From: Alisma plantago-aquatica
Lineage: Eukaryota; Streptophyta; Magnoliopsida; Alismatales; Alismataceae
Assembly: GCA_963693085.1 (NCBI GenBank)
Contig: OY856412.1
Span: forward strand, 1,058,984,244-1,059,048,243
Length of the DNA stretch: 64,000 nt
Reading direction: 5' to 3'
Below the pieces are notes generated by a model. The model made no database searches and was not told the origin of the DNA. It saw only the letters and a program-made list of their open reading frames with translations. Shown here one piece after another: positions 10,722 to 21,475 of this stretch (its first letter is position 1; each line of letters starts with the position of its first letter). The position numbers and the translations under genes were made by a program.

Positions 10722-13059
10722 GCACTGCGAGCCAATCACCCATGAATCATATTCATAGTGATCTTCAAACATGTCCCACATGTTACTATGCTGTAGTGCC
10801 AACATAGTGAGTAATGGCAACACCTTGCCAAAGTCTGTATAAATTGCATGTCTCTCATCTCTTCACTGTACGTCACACGTATGAGATGGAGTTGCCGTAA
10901 TATGCGATCTTGTATTCCATTTGCTAACCTTTAGCCACATTGCATGATCAAGGATTCCAGACTTGTCATCAATGAGTGGAATATAAGTTCATCTCATGAA
11001 CTTTCAGATCCATATAGTATCCACTACTGTTCACTAACACATAGATACTCGGCATTTCCCTTTTAAATGGCTTTATTGGAACACTTCCAATTATCAACAA
11101 ACATTCACTTTTATACATCTCATGTATATATATTGCGATTAATTTTCTGTCCTTTTGGAAGTTTGCATCAATGTAACTCTTTACATCGAACTCTTCTCCA
11201 TAGAACTAGTGCTTCACAAGCACTTATCAAGTTCTCATGGTATTCCAGTAACACTTACTGGAAGCAGACAGACATCCACTCGTCATGTCACACATACAAG
11301 TTATCAGGATGAGCACATCATATTGCCATGTCCTACATACAAGATGATGAAGGCATTTTATTCTTGCCATGTCATACATGCAAGATAATGGGATGATTAC
11401 ATACATGATAGATCCATATCTATTCTTAGTGTTCCCATTCTTCATAAGAATTGGACACTTGGCCTTGGGATACTAACTCCATGTAACATGGATTAGTTTT
11501 CTCCCACTGAATCTGTGCATACTGAACACTTCAGTACAGATTGCCAATGTATGCTCTCTCTTTCCAGGTCAAGAGATTTTCGAGAACTATCTCTATAGAT
11601 CTCTATTCCTATCACATAGGAAACATCTCTATCTTCCTTAAAGATAATTTCCACATTCGGATTTCCAATCTAGAACATTTCCATTTCACATCAATATGTG
11701 GAATGTGAATACGCTCCCACTAAATCACAGATCCCTTATTTATCTTTGACATATCAGTCAAACCTTTGACTATATCATCAAATAAAGATCCAATTTTGAG
11801 TTGCTTGTACTTAATCAATCACATTGATTAGTCCATTGTAACTTATAGACTTCATTTGCATTAGTGGATTCATAAACCTTATAGGTTGTGTTACGTACAC
11901 ATCCTGGTTTTATTCCTCATAGGAATGCGGTTTTAGTATCCATATGCCAAATGTCTTAGTCATTAAGTTGCAATCAACAAGCACCATCCTGCTCAAAATG
12001 TTATCCATGTGTCTTAACACTTAAGACTTATTTGCACTTATGGATATGATCCAATGAGTGCTACCATCAAGGTCATACCTTATGGTTCACATGGAAGTCA
12101 TTTAGGATGTAATGGTTTTAAACCATAACTCAAGATTCGGTTCCTCATGAACAACTCATCACATAGATAATTGAGGTATATCTTTTAAAGATATAAGAAC
12201 TCACAACCCTTGTGATTCTTAATTTCTTTTATTAGTGTGGGGTATTCTTTTAAGAAGAATTCAGTTATTTGATAATCATTCTCTAACTCCTTAGAGTATG
12301 ATTCCTTCTTGATTCAGACATCACCATGCCTTAATCATGAGTTCACTATGATACATTATCATAATCACTCATAAGGATCTCAAACATTTGGTCCAAGTAT
12401 TTCATTCCTTGATCTCATCAAGAATTAATACTTTACCAAATTTGTACTTCATTTATGATAATCTTGAACACTTCAAGAGATTCATATTGGTATTTCTATA
12501 AACACCATTTGAAGTATTAGCATTTATTCTAATAGGTATGTAAATACATCACATGTATTATACCTAATAGGATAATCACTCTCCCACTACATTAGTGAAG
12601 ATTGATTAATCATGTCCAAGATATTCATGTCTCTTACTGGTTCTATAACCAAAAGAGTCTAGATTTATCCATCACATGGAAACTAGAAATGAATTTCTCA
12701 TGATTAATGCTAATTAAATTGTTTGAGTTATCTATAACTTTTAGGTATCATCTTATCTTATGCATATCAAATATCACAAGATAAATAAGGCATTGCCACA
12801 AAGATCACATCTTTATAAATTGAAACATCTCTTTATTAATTGCCATCATTGTCATACAATATGCAAAAATAAAGTGTTTCTATCTATTGGCAAGTATGAA
12901 ATAACAGTTCATAACTGTATTACATGCCTTATTGGCTGAAAATAACCTAAAGTATTCCTATCTATAAAGGCAACACTTGCCCCAAGTAAGAATGCTTTAC
13001 ACTTTACATCTTGATATCATATATCTCAAAAGTGTTACAAGTTTACTTTCATGACACCT
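10722..13059 (-). pseudogene. pol: Copia pol remnants (RT and RNase H), heavily decayed
   Basis: About 2.3 kb remain where a copia pol needs 3.5-4 kb. Minus-strand translation shows a reverse transcriptase trace near 11950-11850: MDTKTAFL, equivalent to the conserved DVKTAFLNG block, then YESTNANEVYKLQ, equivalent to the region before the YGLKQ block. Farther on, SIMYV near 11415 and SYIDANFQKDRK near 11190-11150 fit the RNase H neighbourhood (MYA, YTDADFQ). Many stops and indels are present. I could not place integrase or protease, so these parts are deleted or unrecognisable. Confidence 0.65.
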
Positions 13060-13914
13060 TTAAGTAGAGGTTTCAGTCGCCTCCTTCTTCTTTTGTTCTT
13101 CCAGGTAGAGAGGACAATTCCTTTTCCAATGTCCTGGCTTTTGACAATGGTGGCAATTTCCTTTCTTGGTCACGCCTCCCTTGGCCTTGAGAGCTGAAGA
13201 TGGCTTGGACTCCTGGGTAGCTTCAGAACCTTTCTTAGCTTTGCCCTTGCCCTTGCGCTTGGACTTGCCTTTCTTGCTCGTGATCACCATCACGGACTTA
13301 GGCTTGTCCTTCTTCATCTGTAACTCGGCTGTCCTCAACATGCCCAACAACTCTGACAGTGGCCTATCAAAGTTGTTCATGTTGTAGTTCATCACAAACT
13401 GACTGTAAGATTCTGGCAACGATTGCAGTATCACGTCAGTAGCCAACTCTTGGCTCAGTGGAAATCCCAGTCTCTGCAGGTTCTCCACATACCCAATCAT
13501 CTTGAGTGTGTGAGGACCAACTGGATCTCCTTCTGTCATGACGCACTTGAACAACGCCCTAGAAACATTGTACCTCTCTTGCCGTGCCTGATCTTCATAC
13601 ATGTTCCTGAGATGCAGAATCATCTCTATGACACCCATGTTCTCATGTTGCCTCTGCAACTCATGGTTCATTGAACATAGCATCAAGCACTTTGCATCAA
13701 TGGCATCATCAGAATGCTTCTTGTAAGCATCTCTTTATGTCCTTGGTGCATTAGGAGCGGGTTCCTCTGGAATTGGAGTATCCAGGACATAGACCTTACG
13801 CTCTTGAGTGAGAACAATTCTCAATGTCCGATACCAGTTGTGGAAGTTTGTCCCATTTAGCTTGTCCTTGTCAAGGACCGATCGCAAAGAAAAGTTGTTG
13901 TTGTTTTTTGCCAT
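13060..13914 (-). pseudogene. gag: Copia gag with CCHC zinc knuckle, one in-frame stop
   Basis: The ATG at 13914 opens MAKNNNNFSLRSVLDKDKLN and GTNFHNWYRTLRIVL, the usual N-terminus of plant copia Gag. A single TAA at 13735-13737 interrupts it; the remaining 208 codons are open. The frame continues through the capsid-like region (ALFKCVMTEGDPVGPHTLKM, LPESYSQFVMNYNMN) and a lysine-rich stretch to a perfect CX2CX4HX4C knuckle (CHHCQKPGHWKRNC) near the C-terminus. Total length would be about 284 residues, normal for a copia Gag. Gag packages the element RNA in virus-like particles. A one-stop frame suggests recent activity, or mobilisation by a relative. Confidence 0.85.
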
Positions 13915-15344
13915 TTGAACTACAAAAGGAAAATATGCAATTTTAGTCCAAAACTCATTTTTGACTTATTTGATTGATTTGAAAATTTTGACGATATAAT
14001 TAGGCCTTTAATTAATTATCGCTCCCACTATTTTACTTCAAATTGATAGCCCTCACTATCAATTCGGAAGATTGCAGCGTACAACCTTCTAGTGGGCAAG
14101 ATCCTGAAATCCTCTAAGTCATGAGTCAGCTTTGGCTGATCACCCACAACTTAGATCTCTCAAGTAGGCAACTCTTGCCAATTGCATCATATGCAACTCT
14201 TGTTGAATGAACATGCACAACACCTTGCCATGAACATTCCTTGCCTCTGGGCTTAGACGCTCTAAGAATCACCAGTTAAGTCTAACCCAAAAGCCGACAC
14301 GGTAAACATGCACCCTGCTTTGGCAGAACCTACATGTCTACCCTTCACACTTCCACAAGATAGATGGCGCACCACGCTTTGGCGTAACCTACGCTTGGTC
14401 GATCGAGCTTTTCATGTGTGCCGCTAATGGAAGGCATATAAAACTTAATATTTTAATGAGGGATTTGGTTTTATATACATATACATATCCAATCACCACA
14501 ATACATAGTATGTATCATATACATGCTATATCCCACAGAAATCATGCACAAAACGATAAAAGCGATGATTATGGCCATCCTAATGTGATTCCTCAAGCCA
14601 AGAGGAATCACGGTCATCTAGGTCAACATCACATGCAACCTGTACAAGATGAACTTTGTGCCTTGCCATCCGAGTAGATCAACTCATCACATGAATGATC
14701 TATACTCTCCAGCCGATCGTCTGGGTGCCACCAGCCGATCGGTTGGCTCCTCCAACCGATCGGTTCGCCTGGTCATCGTGCATCTCGTCATGTCCGCCAC
14801 CCGCTCGTCTCGCTCCTCGAACCGGTCATCAACCGATCGGTTCACTCCTTGAACCGACCGTCTGGAAGGTCAACCGATCGGTTCACTCCTTGAACCGACC
14901 GTCTGAACAGTCGTCTTGATGTCCGCCGGTCTTTGACATAACAGAAAATAAAATCCTATTCTATTTATTACATTGCTTTAAAAGGGAAACCCCGAGTTAC
15001 ATTCGGGGGGAGCAAAGGTAGGAAAGAATCTCGAATTATTTCGAGTTACATCAGGAATAAGAGAGGGAAGATCGGTGCGCAGACCGAGATGCAAGCAACC
15101 ACACACAACCAATCACAGATAGGGGTTTATAGGCCATAATCACGCTACACACATCCACCACAAAACTCGTTTAAGGGCGACGCGTATCGATTGCATTAAT
15201 AATACATATCATATATGTAATTAGGGATTTGTGGATTTAGGATTGGACATGCATAAAGCCGATATTATTCGCATCGCATGCAATAAATAAAGGTGACAAA
15301 CCAAAATCGATCATATCGATATTCCTAAAATATAGAGCAGTTGA
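13915..15344 (-). other. Copia leader (5' untranslated region)
   Basis: About 1.4 kb between the primer site and the gag ATG, without convincing coding sequence. Near 14711-14915 it carries a further cluster of ACCGATCGGT palindromes. From 14806 upward it is duplicated at 7911-8465. Confidence 0.7.
14711..14915 (-). repeat. ACCGATCGGT palindrome cluster in copia leader
   Basis: About seven copies or variants of the motif found in the LTR promoter region. This places the motif in the transcribed leader as well as upstream of the TATA-like box. Confidence 0.8.
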
Positions 15345-15360
15345 CGTGGCTCTGATACCA
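15345..15360 (-). other. Copia primer-binding site (initiator Met-tRNA)
   Basis: Element sense TGGTATCAGAGCCACG, 1 bp from the end of the 5' LTR at 15362. Confidence 0.88.
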
Positions 15361-15361
15361 C

Positions 15362-17605
15362 TGTTGGGTTTTAGGAGAGACAGAGAAGGCAGCGGAAACA
15401 AAAAAAATTTCTCCCCCAACCCATACCAAGGAAACGCGTCAACGTCTATATAATAGGAAAGGATGGTTTGTGGAATCATACCTTGTCTCGAGGCTTGCTC
15501 GGCGACAATACCTCGCGCAATGCGCGGTCTTCAACTCCAGACTTCGACGGTGTCTGTGCAGCTCCTGGTCGCACCGGGACTGACAACTCCTACTCGAACC
15601 GGATTGTCGGATGACAGTTGTCCTCCTAAGCGGCAGTGTCCTCCCGCCTCTGTAGTAGTCCACACGGACCACCTGGAACTCCACTCTCCTTGTCCCACAA
15701 GGAAGTGGAAGGAGTCGCACCCTCCTGTTGACGTACTAGTCGCCAACACGCTCTCTTGCCTCCTGTTGCAACTGCAGTTGTCCTTCCCTTGCTGCACCTC
15801 CCTTTTGCGGGAAGCACTTGCTCGGGCTCTCTCACGGTTACCAAAACCAGAGAGAACGACAACTTGCAGAGCAACTGGTTGCACTGAGCTGTACCTTGAG
15901 AAGCCCCCAATACCCCTATATATAGGAGAGTCATGGGACAGGGTTCTCCATCCCGGGCAATGCGGGACTAATGCAGGAGTAGAAGGGTTCGAGAATTTTC
16001 CACAAAAAGCAACCGGTTCGCAACTTGAAACGATCGGTTCACAACTGAACCGATCGGTTCGGCCATTGAGCCGATCGGTTGGACCTGAGCCGATCGTTTG
16101 GGGCACTCCAACCGATCGGTTGGTGCCCTGAACCGATCGGTTCATGGTCCTAATCCGACTCAAAAAGACTTTCCTTGTTTCTTTCCCAATTGGTATCGAA
16201 TACCAATATTATTCCCAATCGAATTGGGCAATTTGAAACGAAAGGAAAATTCTTGCCGACATGACTTTCCCAACTGGTCGGTTGCACCAGTTGAGCCGAT
16301 CGGTTCAACCTTTGAACCGGTCGTCTCAACCTGGGCATGAGCCGATCGGCCTGGACACTCCAGCCGACCGGTTCAGCAACCTCAGCCGACCGGTTCAACA
16401 CATGAACCGATCGGTTGGGAGCACAGGTTGGGCAAAATCAGTCAATTGCGATTTCAATCAATCTAATACTCCAATCAATGCGTCCAACACCTTGAACCAT
16501 ACGATATTGAGCTATCAACTGATTGAGTGTTTAATTGAACTACTAAACTCCTTTAGTAATCAATCTAAACATTGCTTTGTGGAAAAAACTCCTCTTCCAG
16601 GTTAAATCCTATGTGTGTGACCCTGCAGGTCCATTTCACGTTGGCAGTGAAAGTTCATAACACTTATGATTTCACAAGCAAAGAGTGGTGCCTAGTCACA
16701 CATCAGTGCTACCCAAGTGAAAGTAGAAAGTTGGAGAACAACTTTCATCCTACAATCCGTGAATGGTGTTACAGTGAATGTATAATTCCTTTGTCACTGA
16801 TATCCCGAATGAACTCGAGGCATGGAACAGTCATCCTGTCAATGTTCATTCACTTCCTTGATCTCAGAGTAGACTGGAAGAGATATGTATGACATCAGTA
16901 TCATATACTGATTCACACATGCGTGCACGCCTTTCTCAATCCTACTCATCAAGTGGCCATGGATATCAAACTCCCTCAGGAGGGACAAATCCCATATCTA
17001 TCACTCACCCCTCAAAAGCCCCATGTGTCAAAGCCACCCAATCATCACCTTTATAACAACCCATGTTTCAGGACTGCGTTTGATGATGTCAAAGTGTGCC
17101 CAACGACATGTGTTGAGTGCAGTGATTTCAGGTCTAAGAATCACACTCACCACCATCACTGTGAGTACTGACTGTGACTACCATCTCATGGTTCCATGTG
17201 TCAAACTCACGGTGGGTCTGTCCGGTACCTTGTTCTCTAACAAGTACCTATGTGTTTGGTTTGATATCTCTATATCATGACTAATGAGATTCTGTCATCA
17301 ACCAACACCACAATCTAGTCTTGTGTGTCATTGCTGTCTATCTACCTTCCACAATGACATCCGACTAGGGACATATCAAGAATGTACAAACTCTTAGCAT
17401 CCGTATGATCTCATCGTTCAGGTCATGAACCTGAAGGCATACGTCATTGAGTATTGTCATTCTCTAGACATTCAATCTGTTCTATCACTATCTCATATGA
17501 CTGAACCAGAAAGAATTGGAAGCTTGCCTTTGATGTTTATCAAATCAATCTTAATGTATCCCACCAATCATCACATGATTGGCTCTCAGGGCATACATAC
17601 CAACA
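15362..17605 (-). repeat. Copia 5' LTR (2244 bp)
   Basis: TGTTGG...CCAACA ends; differs in length by 1 bp from the lower copy and shows only scattered substitutions by eye. It contains a TATA-like box at 15916-15925 and a palindrome array at 16030-16410. Large open frames on both strands (15463-16131 and 16163-15531) span this array and are broken in the other copy. Confidence 0.92.
16030..16410 (-). repeat. ACCGATCGGT palindrome array in copia 5' LTR
   Basis: Same motif series and spacing as 9134-9513. It ends about 105 bp upstream (element sense) of the TATA-like box. Confidence 0.9.
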
Positions 17606-17791
17606 TTTTGGCCTTCCATCTTATTTCCTCCCGAGTGGTTTGTCACATGCACAAAGCACAAACAAACAAAAGACAACAAGTTAGAAAACCAATATACACA
17701 AAGAATGTAAAGAAAAATGAATAAAGAATAGCATTGATGAGGGCAATATGAAAAGTCAAAGTAAAACTAACTAGCTAGGATGAGCGCCTTT
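17606..17791 (-). other. Remnant of Athila-A leader
   Basis: Sequence between the Athila-A primer site and the copia insertion. The rest of the leader and the gag N-terminus expected below the insertion are missing, so a deletion accompanied or followed the copia event. Confidence 0.55.
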
Positions 17792-17810
17792 CTCCCTGGC
17801 AATGACTCCA
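17792..17810 (-). other. Athila-A primer-binding site (tRNA-Asp type, degenerate)
   Basis: Element sense TGGAGTCATTGCCAGGGAG compares with the tRNA-Asp-complementary TGGCGCCGTTGCCGGGGAG. It sits 7 bp from the probable LTR end, similar to the 6-bp spacing in Athila-B. Confidence 0.6.
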
Positions 17811-19507
17811 GAAAGCTTGGTGTGTTTCCCACCAAGGCTACACACTAGCCAACTAGAGGTGGATAGATGCAACCCTAAGGAGGACACTGTGGGCTCCGAA
17901 TCGGAAATCATGAAGTAAACTTAGCGGAAGCGATTAATTAGCAACGGAATACGAAAAATCACTAAAATTTAAAAAAAATTACGGAAGGATCTTGAAACAA
18001 TAAAACTTCTTTTATAAGAAACAAGTTAAACAGTTTACATCTCTGTTAAATCACCTCTTGAGTGATTATATTCATTCAGATACAAAATCTCAAGATTTAA
18101 AAACCAAAATCTCAGACCAATAGACTCCTAGGACCTGAGAGTACAGAGACGACATAAGACCAACTAACTATAAGACTGGACAGCCAGTATCTCCACCTGA
18201 GACTCACTGCTGCCCCTGATGTTGCTGCTATTGATACTATTCTCCCACAGACTGGTTCCTTCGTCCTCGACGACCACCTAAAAAGTTGAAATCTAGGGGG
18301 TGAGACAATTTTAAATAATTGTCCCAGCGAGAGTTATAACTCTCAACCAGAAGCTTTATTATTGCAATCAAAGAACAATATAAGCATTAAGACATTCAAT
18401 AGAAGATTTGATAATAAGTAAAGCATCTTCATTAAGGAATATGAAGAACATGTATGCTACATACTTGAACAGGATATTTAAAATAAACAATGTAACATCA
18501 ATCATTGTTTCTCGTAGTTCAACCCTAGCAGATATGCTACGAGGCTAATTATGTTTTTCAAACATTATTATTATGCCCTACGGAGATGAGGTATACCGCT
18601 CATACTCCAACCGATCACTACTAAGTCGCATCGGTATCATACCTAGGTCATCAAAAGAGCCAGATTCTTATGACCTCATCTTCCTCAGTCAGTGTGAGGA
18701 TCAACATACAAGACATCTAGTGTCTCTGCTACTATAGCTCACCAAGGTATTCTAGCACTTCGCTATTAGAGTCACAGTGGCATTCTGTACTCCCTTCGCT
18801 ATCAAAAGATCTCTTATTTATCTCTTATCAACGCGGCATTAAAGATTTCCTCATGAGAATAGTGTTACATCACCCCAGCATAAACATATAGTGAAGGGTA
18901 GATAGATTAAGATACATCTACATCAACTCTGACACTAGGACGTAAGGATATTCACATCCATATTCCCCCACATACTCAAAAGTATGTGATCCAGGAATTC
19001 CCTTAGGAAAGCCTGTTTCACCATCATTTAACCACTGACAATGATGGATCTATGATTAGGGCTCTACATGGTATGGTTATACTTCATTAACTAGGTACAT
19101 TTCAGTATTCTTTTAGCATCATACAAGTTTCCAAGCATTTAAGTATTAAACATTGCTATAACAAGAGAATACTAAATGTATCAATTTTAACTCACATCAG
19201 TTATCAGATAGATAGCAATTCTTAATCATCTTATCACTATGATTCAAGAACATGGGTATTCAAACCCTTAGATCATCATAACACTTACTATCATTGACAT
19301 ATAAGCATCAAGTCATCTAACAACATGACCTTGATTGAAGTAATGTATCCTCCACATATCATAAATAGTTTTAGGGAATATGACATCATAACCCTTACCT
19401 GGCTATGATTACCTCTTGATATGAACCTGCATAACTAATATAATTGAGGACATGCATATATAACAATACTAGCACAAAACCAAGACTTTTCAATTTCTTT
19501 ACAAAAT

Positions 19508-19592
19508 ACCACGGCCGTGCTTCCTTGCACGGACGTGCAAAGGAAGCCTACCATGGTCGTGCTCCATGGCACGGTCGTGCTGTGATCAATCA
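19508..19592 (-). repeat. GCACGGNCGTGC motifs inside the solo LTR
   Basis: Four copies in 85 bp (CACGGCCGTGC, GCACGGACGTGC, CATGGTCGTGC, GCACGGTCGTGC). The core is the same as in the Athila-A LTR although the two families are unrelated. Confidence 0.7.
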
Positions 19593-20289
19593 TACCTCGA
19601 TTGATTCTAGGGTTAGGGTTTATTCACCTCAATCAGGGTTATCAAACCCTTTTAGCTTACAAGGCATGAAGGTTCTTCACTTTATATTTCATTCATAAGG
19701 TTTCATACTCAAAGGTATAACCTAGAATTATTTCTTACAAGAAATCACCCTAAATTAGGGTTCACTATCCTCATTACATGATATTACCCTAGAATTAGGG
19801 TTTACTATTCACTTCATGGTGAATTGAGTTCATAGCATCACCATGTATGAAATTATCCTCATTTATGCCTTCGAATTAGGTTAAGATTCATCTTTCATCA
19901 TAATTAGGGTTTTCATGATCTCACCTTGATGGATCATACCCTAATCATGAACATTCATGCATGTTGAAGGTATTCACATTAGGAGTCTTCTCTCTCCTTT
20001 CTTAATAGATGATGATTACATCACTCTAGATTAGGTTAGATCAAGTCACCATTGATTAACATGAGTTTTCACCACTATCATGTCATTAGGGTTTGCTTGA
20101 TTAAGGGGTGTTGTCTACTTGAACCCTTCAAGGGCACATTGGTAATGTTCACCATTAACCATAACATGATTCAATCTATTAATCACTTAGCCCCTTAATG
20201 TCTTTAGGTATCATTAGGGTTTAGATTAGACAACCATTGAACCATCTAAGCCTTCAAGGCATTAGTCAATCATAACCCTAAAAGTCCCC

Positions 20290-20640
20290 AAACTGTTTCA
20301 CACTTCAACCTCCAAATGGTTTTCAAACCGCATGGAGGAGTTGACCGTTTGATATCTTTGACCATCAAAACCCAATAACACTCAGACTGTTTGACCTTAA
20401 ACGGTCTTGAAACCGTTTGATTGTGTTGATCGTTTGGACATGGTTGACCTTGAAACCGTTTGATCAAACCGCATAAGAAAACCGCATGGATTCAAAACCG
20501 CATGAACTTCAAACCGCATGACCTTCAAATGGTTTTGAAACCATTTGAGCCCAAACGGTCTTGAGACCATTTGGACTCAAATGGTCTTGAGACCGTTTGG
20601 TCCAAAAGGCTCAAAACCGCATGGACCTCAAAGGTACATC
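20290..20640 (-). repeat. AAACGGTYTTGARACCGTTT hairpin array, part 1
   Basis: Many copies of a dyad with 9-10-bp arms (AAACGGTCT/AGACCGTTT) and a 2-bp centre, mixed with half-sites such as AAACCGCATG. The units are often 20-30 bp apart. Confidence 0.8.
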
Positions 20641-20889
20641 AACACATATAATCGATTAGGGTTTTCAATGTTGAACTCTTCAATTGACCTCATATATGTA
20701 AACCACTTATCAATTGATCCCATTAGGGTTATCCTTAACCAATTGGACACTCAATTGACCCTCAATTGATAGCCAATTTAGGTTGGACCTAATTGAATTA
20801 GGGTTTGTAATCGATTAACCATCAACATTGTTCAACATGAATCTAATTGAAGTTGAACCTATCAATTTTCACTCAATTGGGCCCCAACT

Positions 20890-21475
20890 TGGCCCAAACG
20901 GTCTTAAGATCGTTTGGACATCCTCCAAACGGCCTTGAGACCGTTTTCCCAAAGTTTCATCAAAATCTAAGTCAATTTGTTAAGGGTTGAACCCTAATTA
21001 GGTCTAAAATCAGCACTTTTGATTAATTCAACAACCTATTGTGATTGGACCCTCAATTGATCAAATTACCTTAACCCTAGACCTCCAAACGGTCTTCGGT
21101 GATCACCAAACGGTCTTGAGACTGTTTGGGTGAACCCCAAACGGTTTTGAAACCGTTTGGGCCACTCAACCCAAACTTCAACAAGATTGGTCCATCAAAA
21201 CAACAATTTGAACCCGATTAGGGTTTAGGTGATTAAAGTACCTTCAACTTGAAAATTACTTGCAATTAGATAGTGATTCTTTGTAGGTGGTTAATTCATG
21301 ATGTGTAAAACAGACCCTGAAACGGTCAACCCTTGGTCAAACCCCTCAAATGGTTTTGAAACCGTTTGAGTCCAAACGGTTTTGCAAACCGCATGAGATC
21401 AAACAGTTTTGAAACTGTTTGGTCCCAAACGGTTTTGCAAACCATTTGAACCATGGGTGAAGGACCGTTTGAAAA
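20890..21475 (-). repeat. AAACGGTYTTGARACCGTTT hairpin array, part 2
   Basis: Continuation of the same motif family after a roughly 250-bp gap, including AAACGGTTTTGAAACCGTTT near 21140. A TATATAAG box in element sense lies at about 21965-21973, so here the array is downstream of the TATA-like box. Confidence 0.78.

Larger units (their letters stand above)
7911..17605 (-). mobile_element. Ty1/copia element with tandem partial unit (LTR-internal-LTR-partial leader)
   Basis: Minus-strand element. The 5' LTR (15362-17605) and 3' LTR (8466-10710) both run from TGTTGG to CCAACA. The 5' LTR is followed by an initiator-Met primer site (15345-15360), leader, gag (13914-13060), decayed pol (13059-10722), and a polypurine tract next to the 3' LTR. 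Below the 3' LTR the sequence does not stop: a second primer site and about 550 bp of leader (7911-8465) repeat 14806-15361, then break off into Athila-A gag. This is LTR-internal-LTR-partial internal, as expected from unequal recombination or a tandem insertion followed by truncation. The LTR pair looks nearly identical, so this is among the younger insertions. No target duplication is found because the lower end is truncated. Confidence 0.88.

Noticed and set aside
15463..16163. Open frames over 200 codons on both strands of the copia 5' LTR
   Set aside because: They overlap in antisense, span the palindrome array and TATA-like box, and are broken in the nearly identical other LTR. They come from GC-rich repeat sequence.
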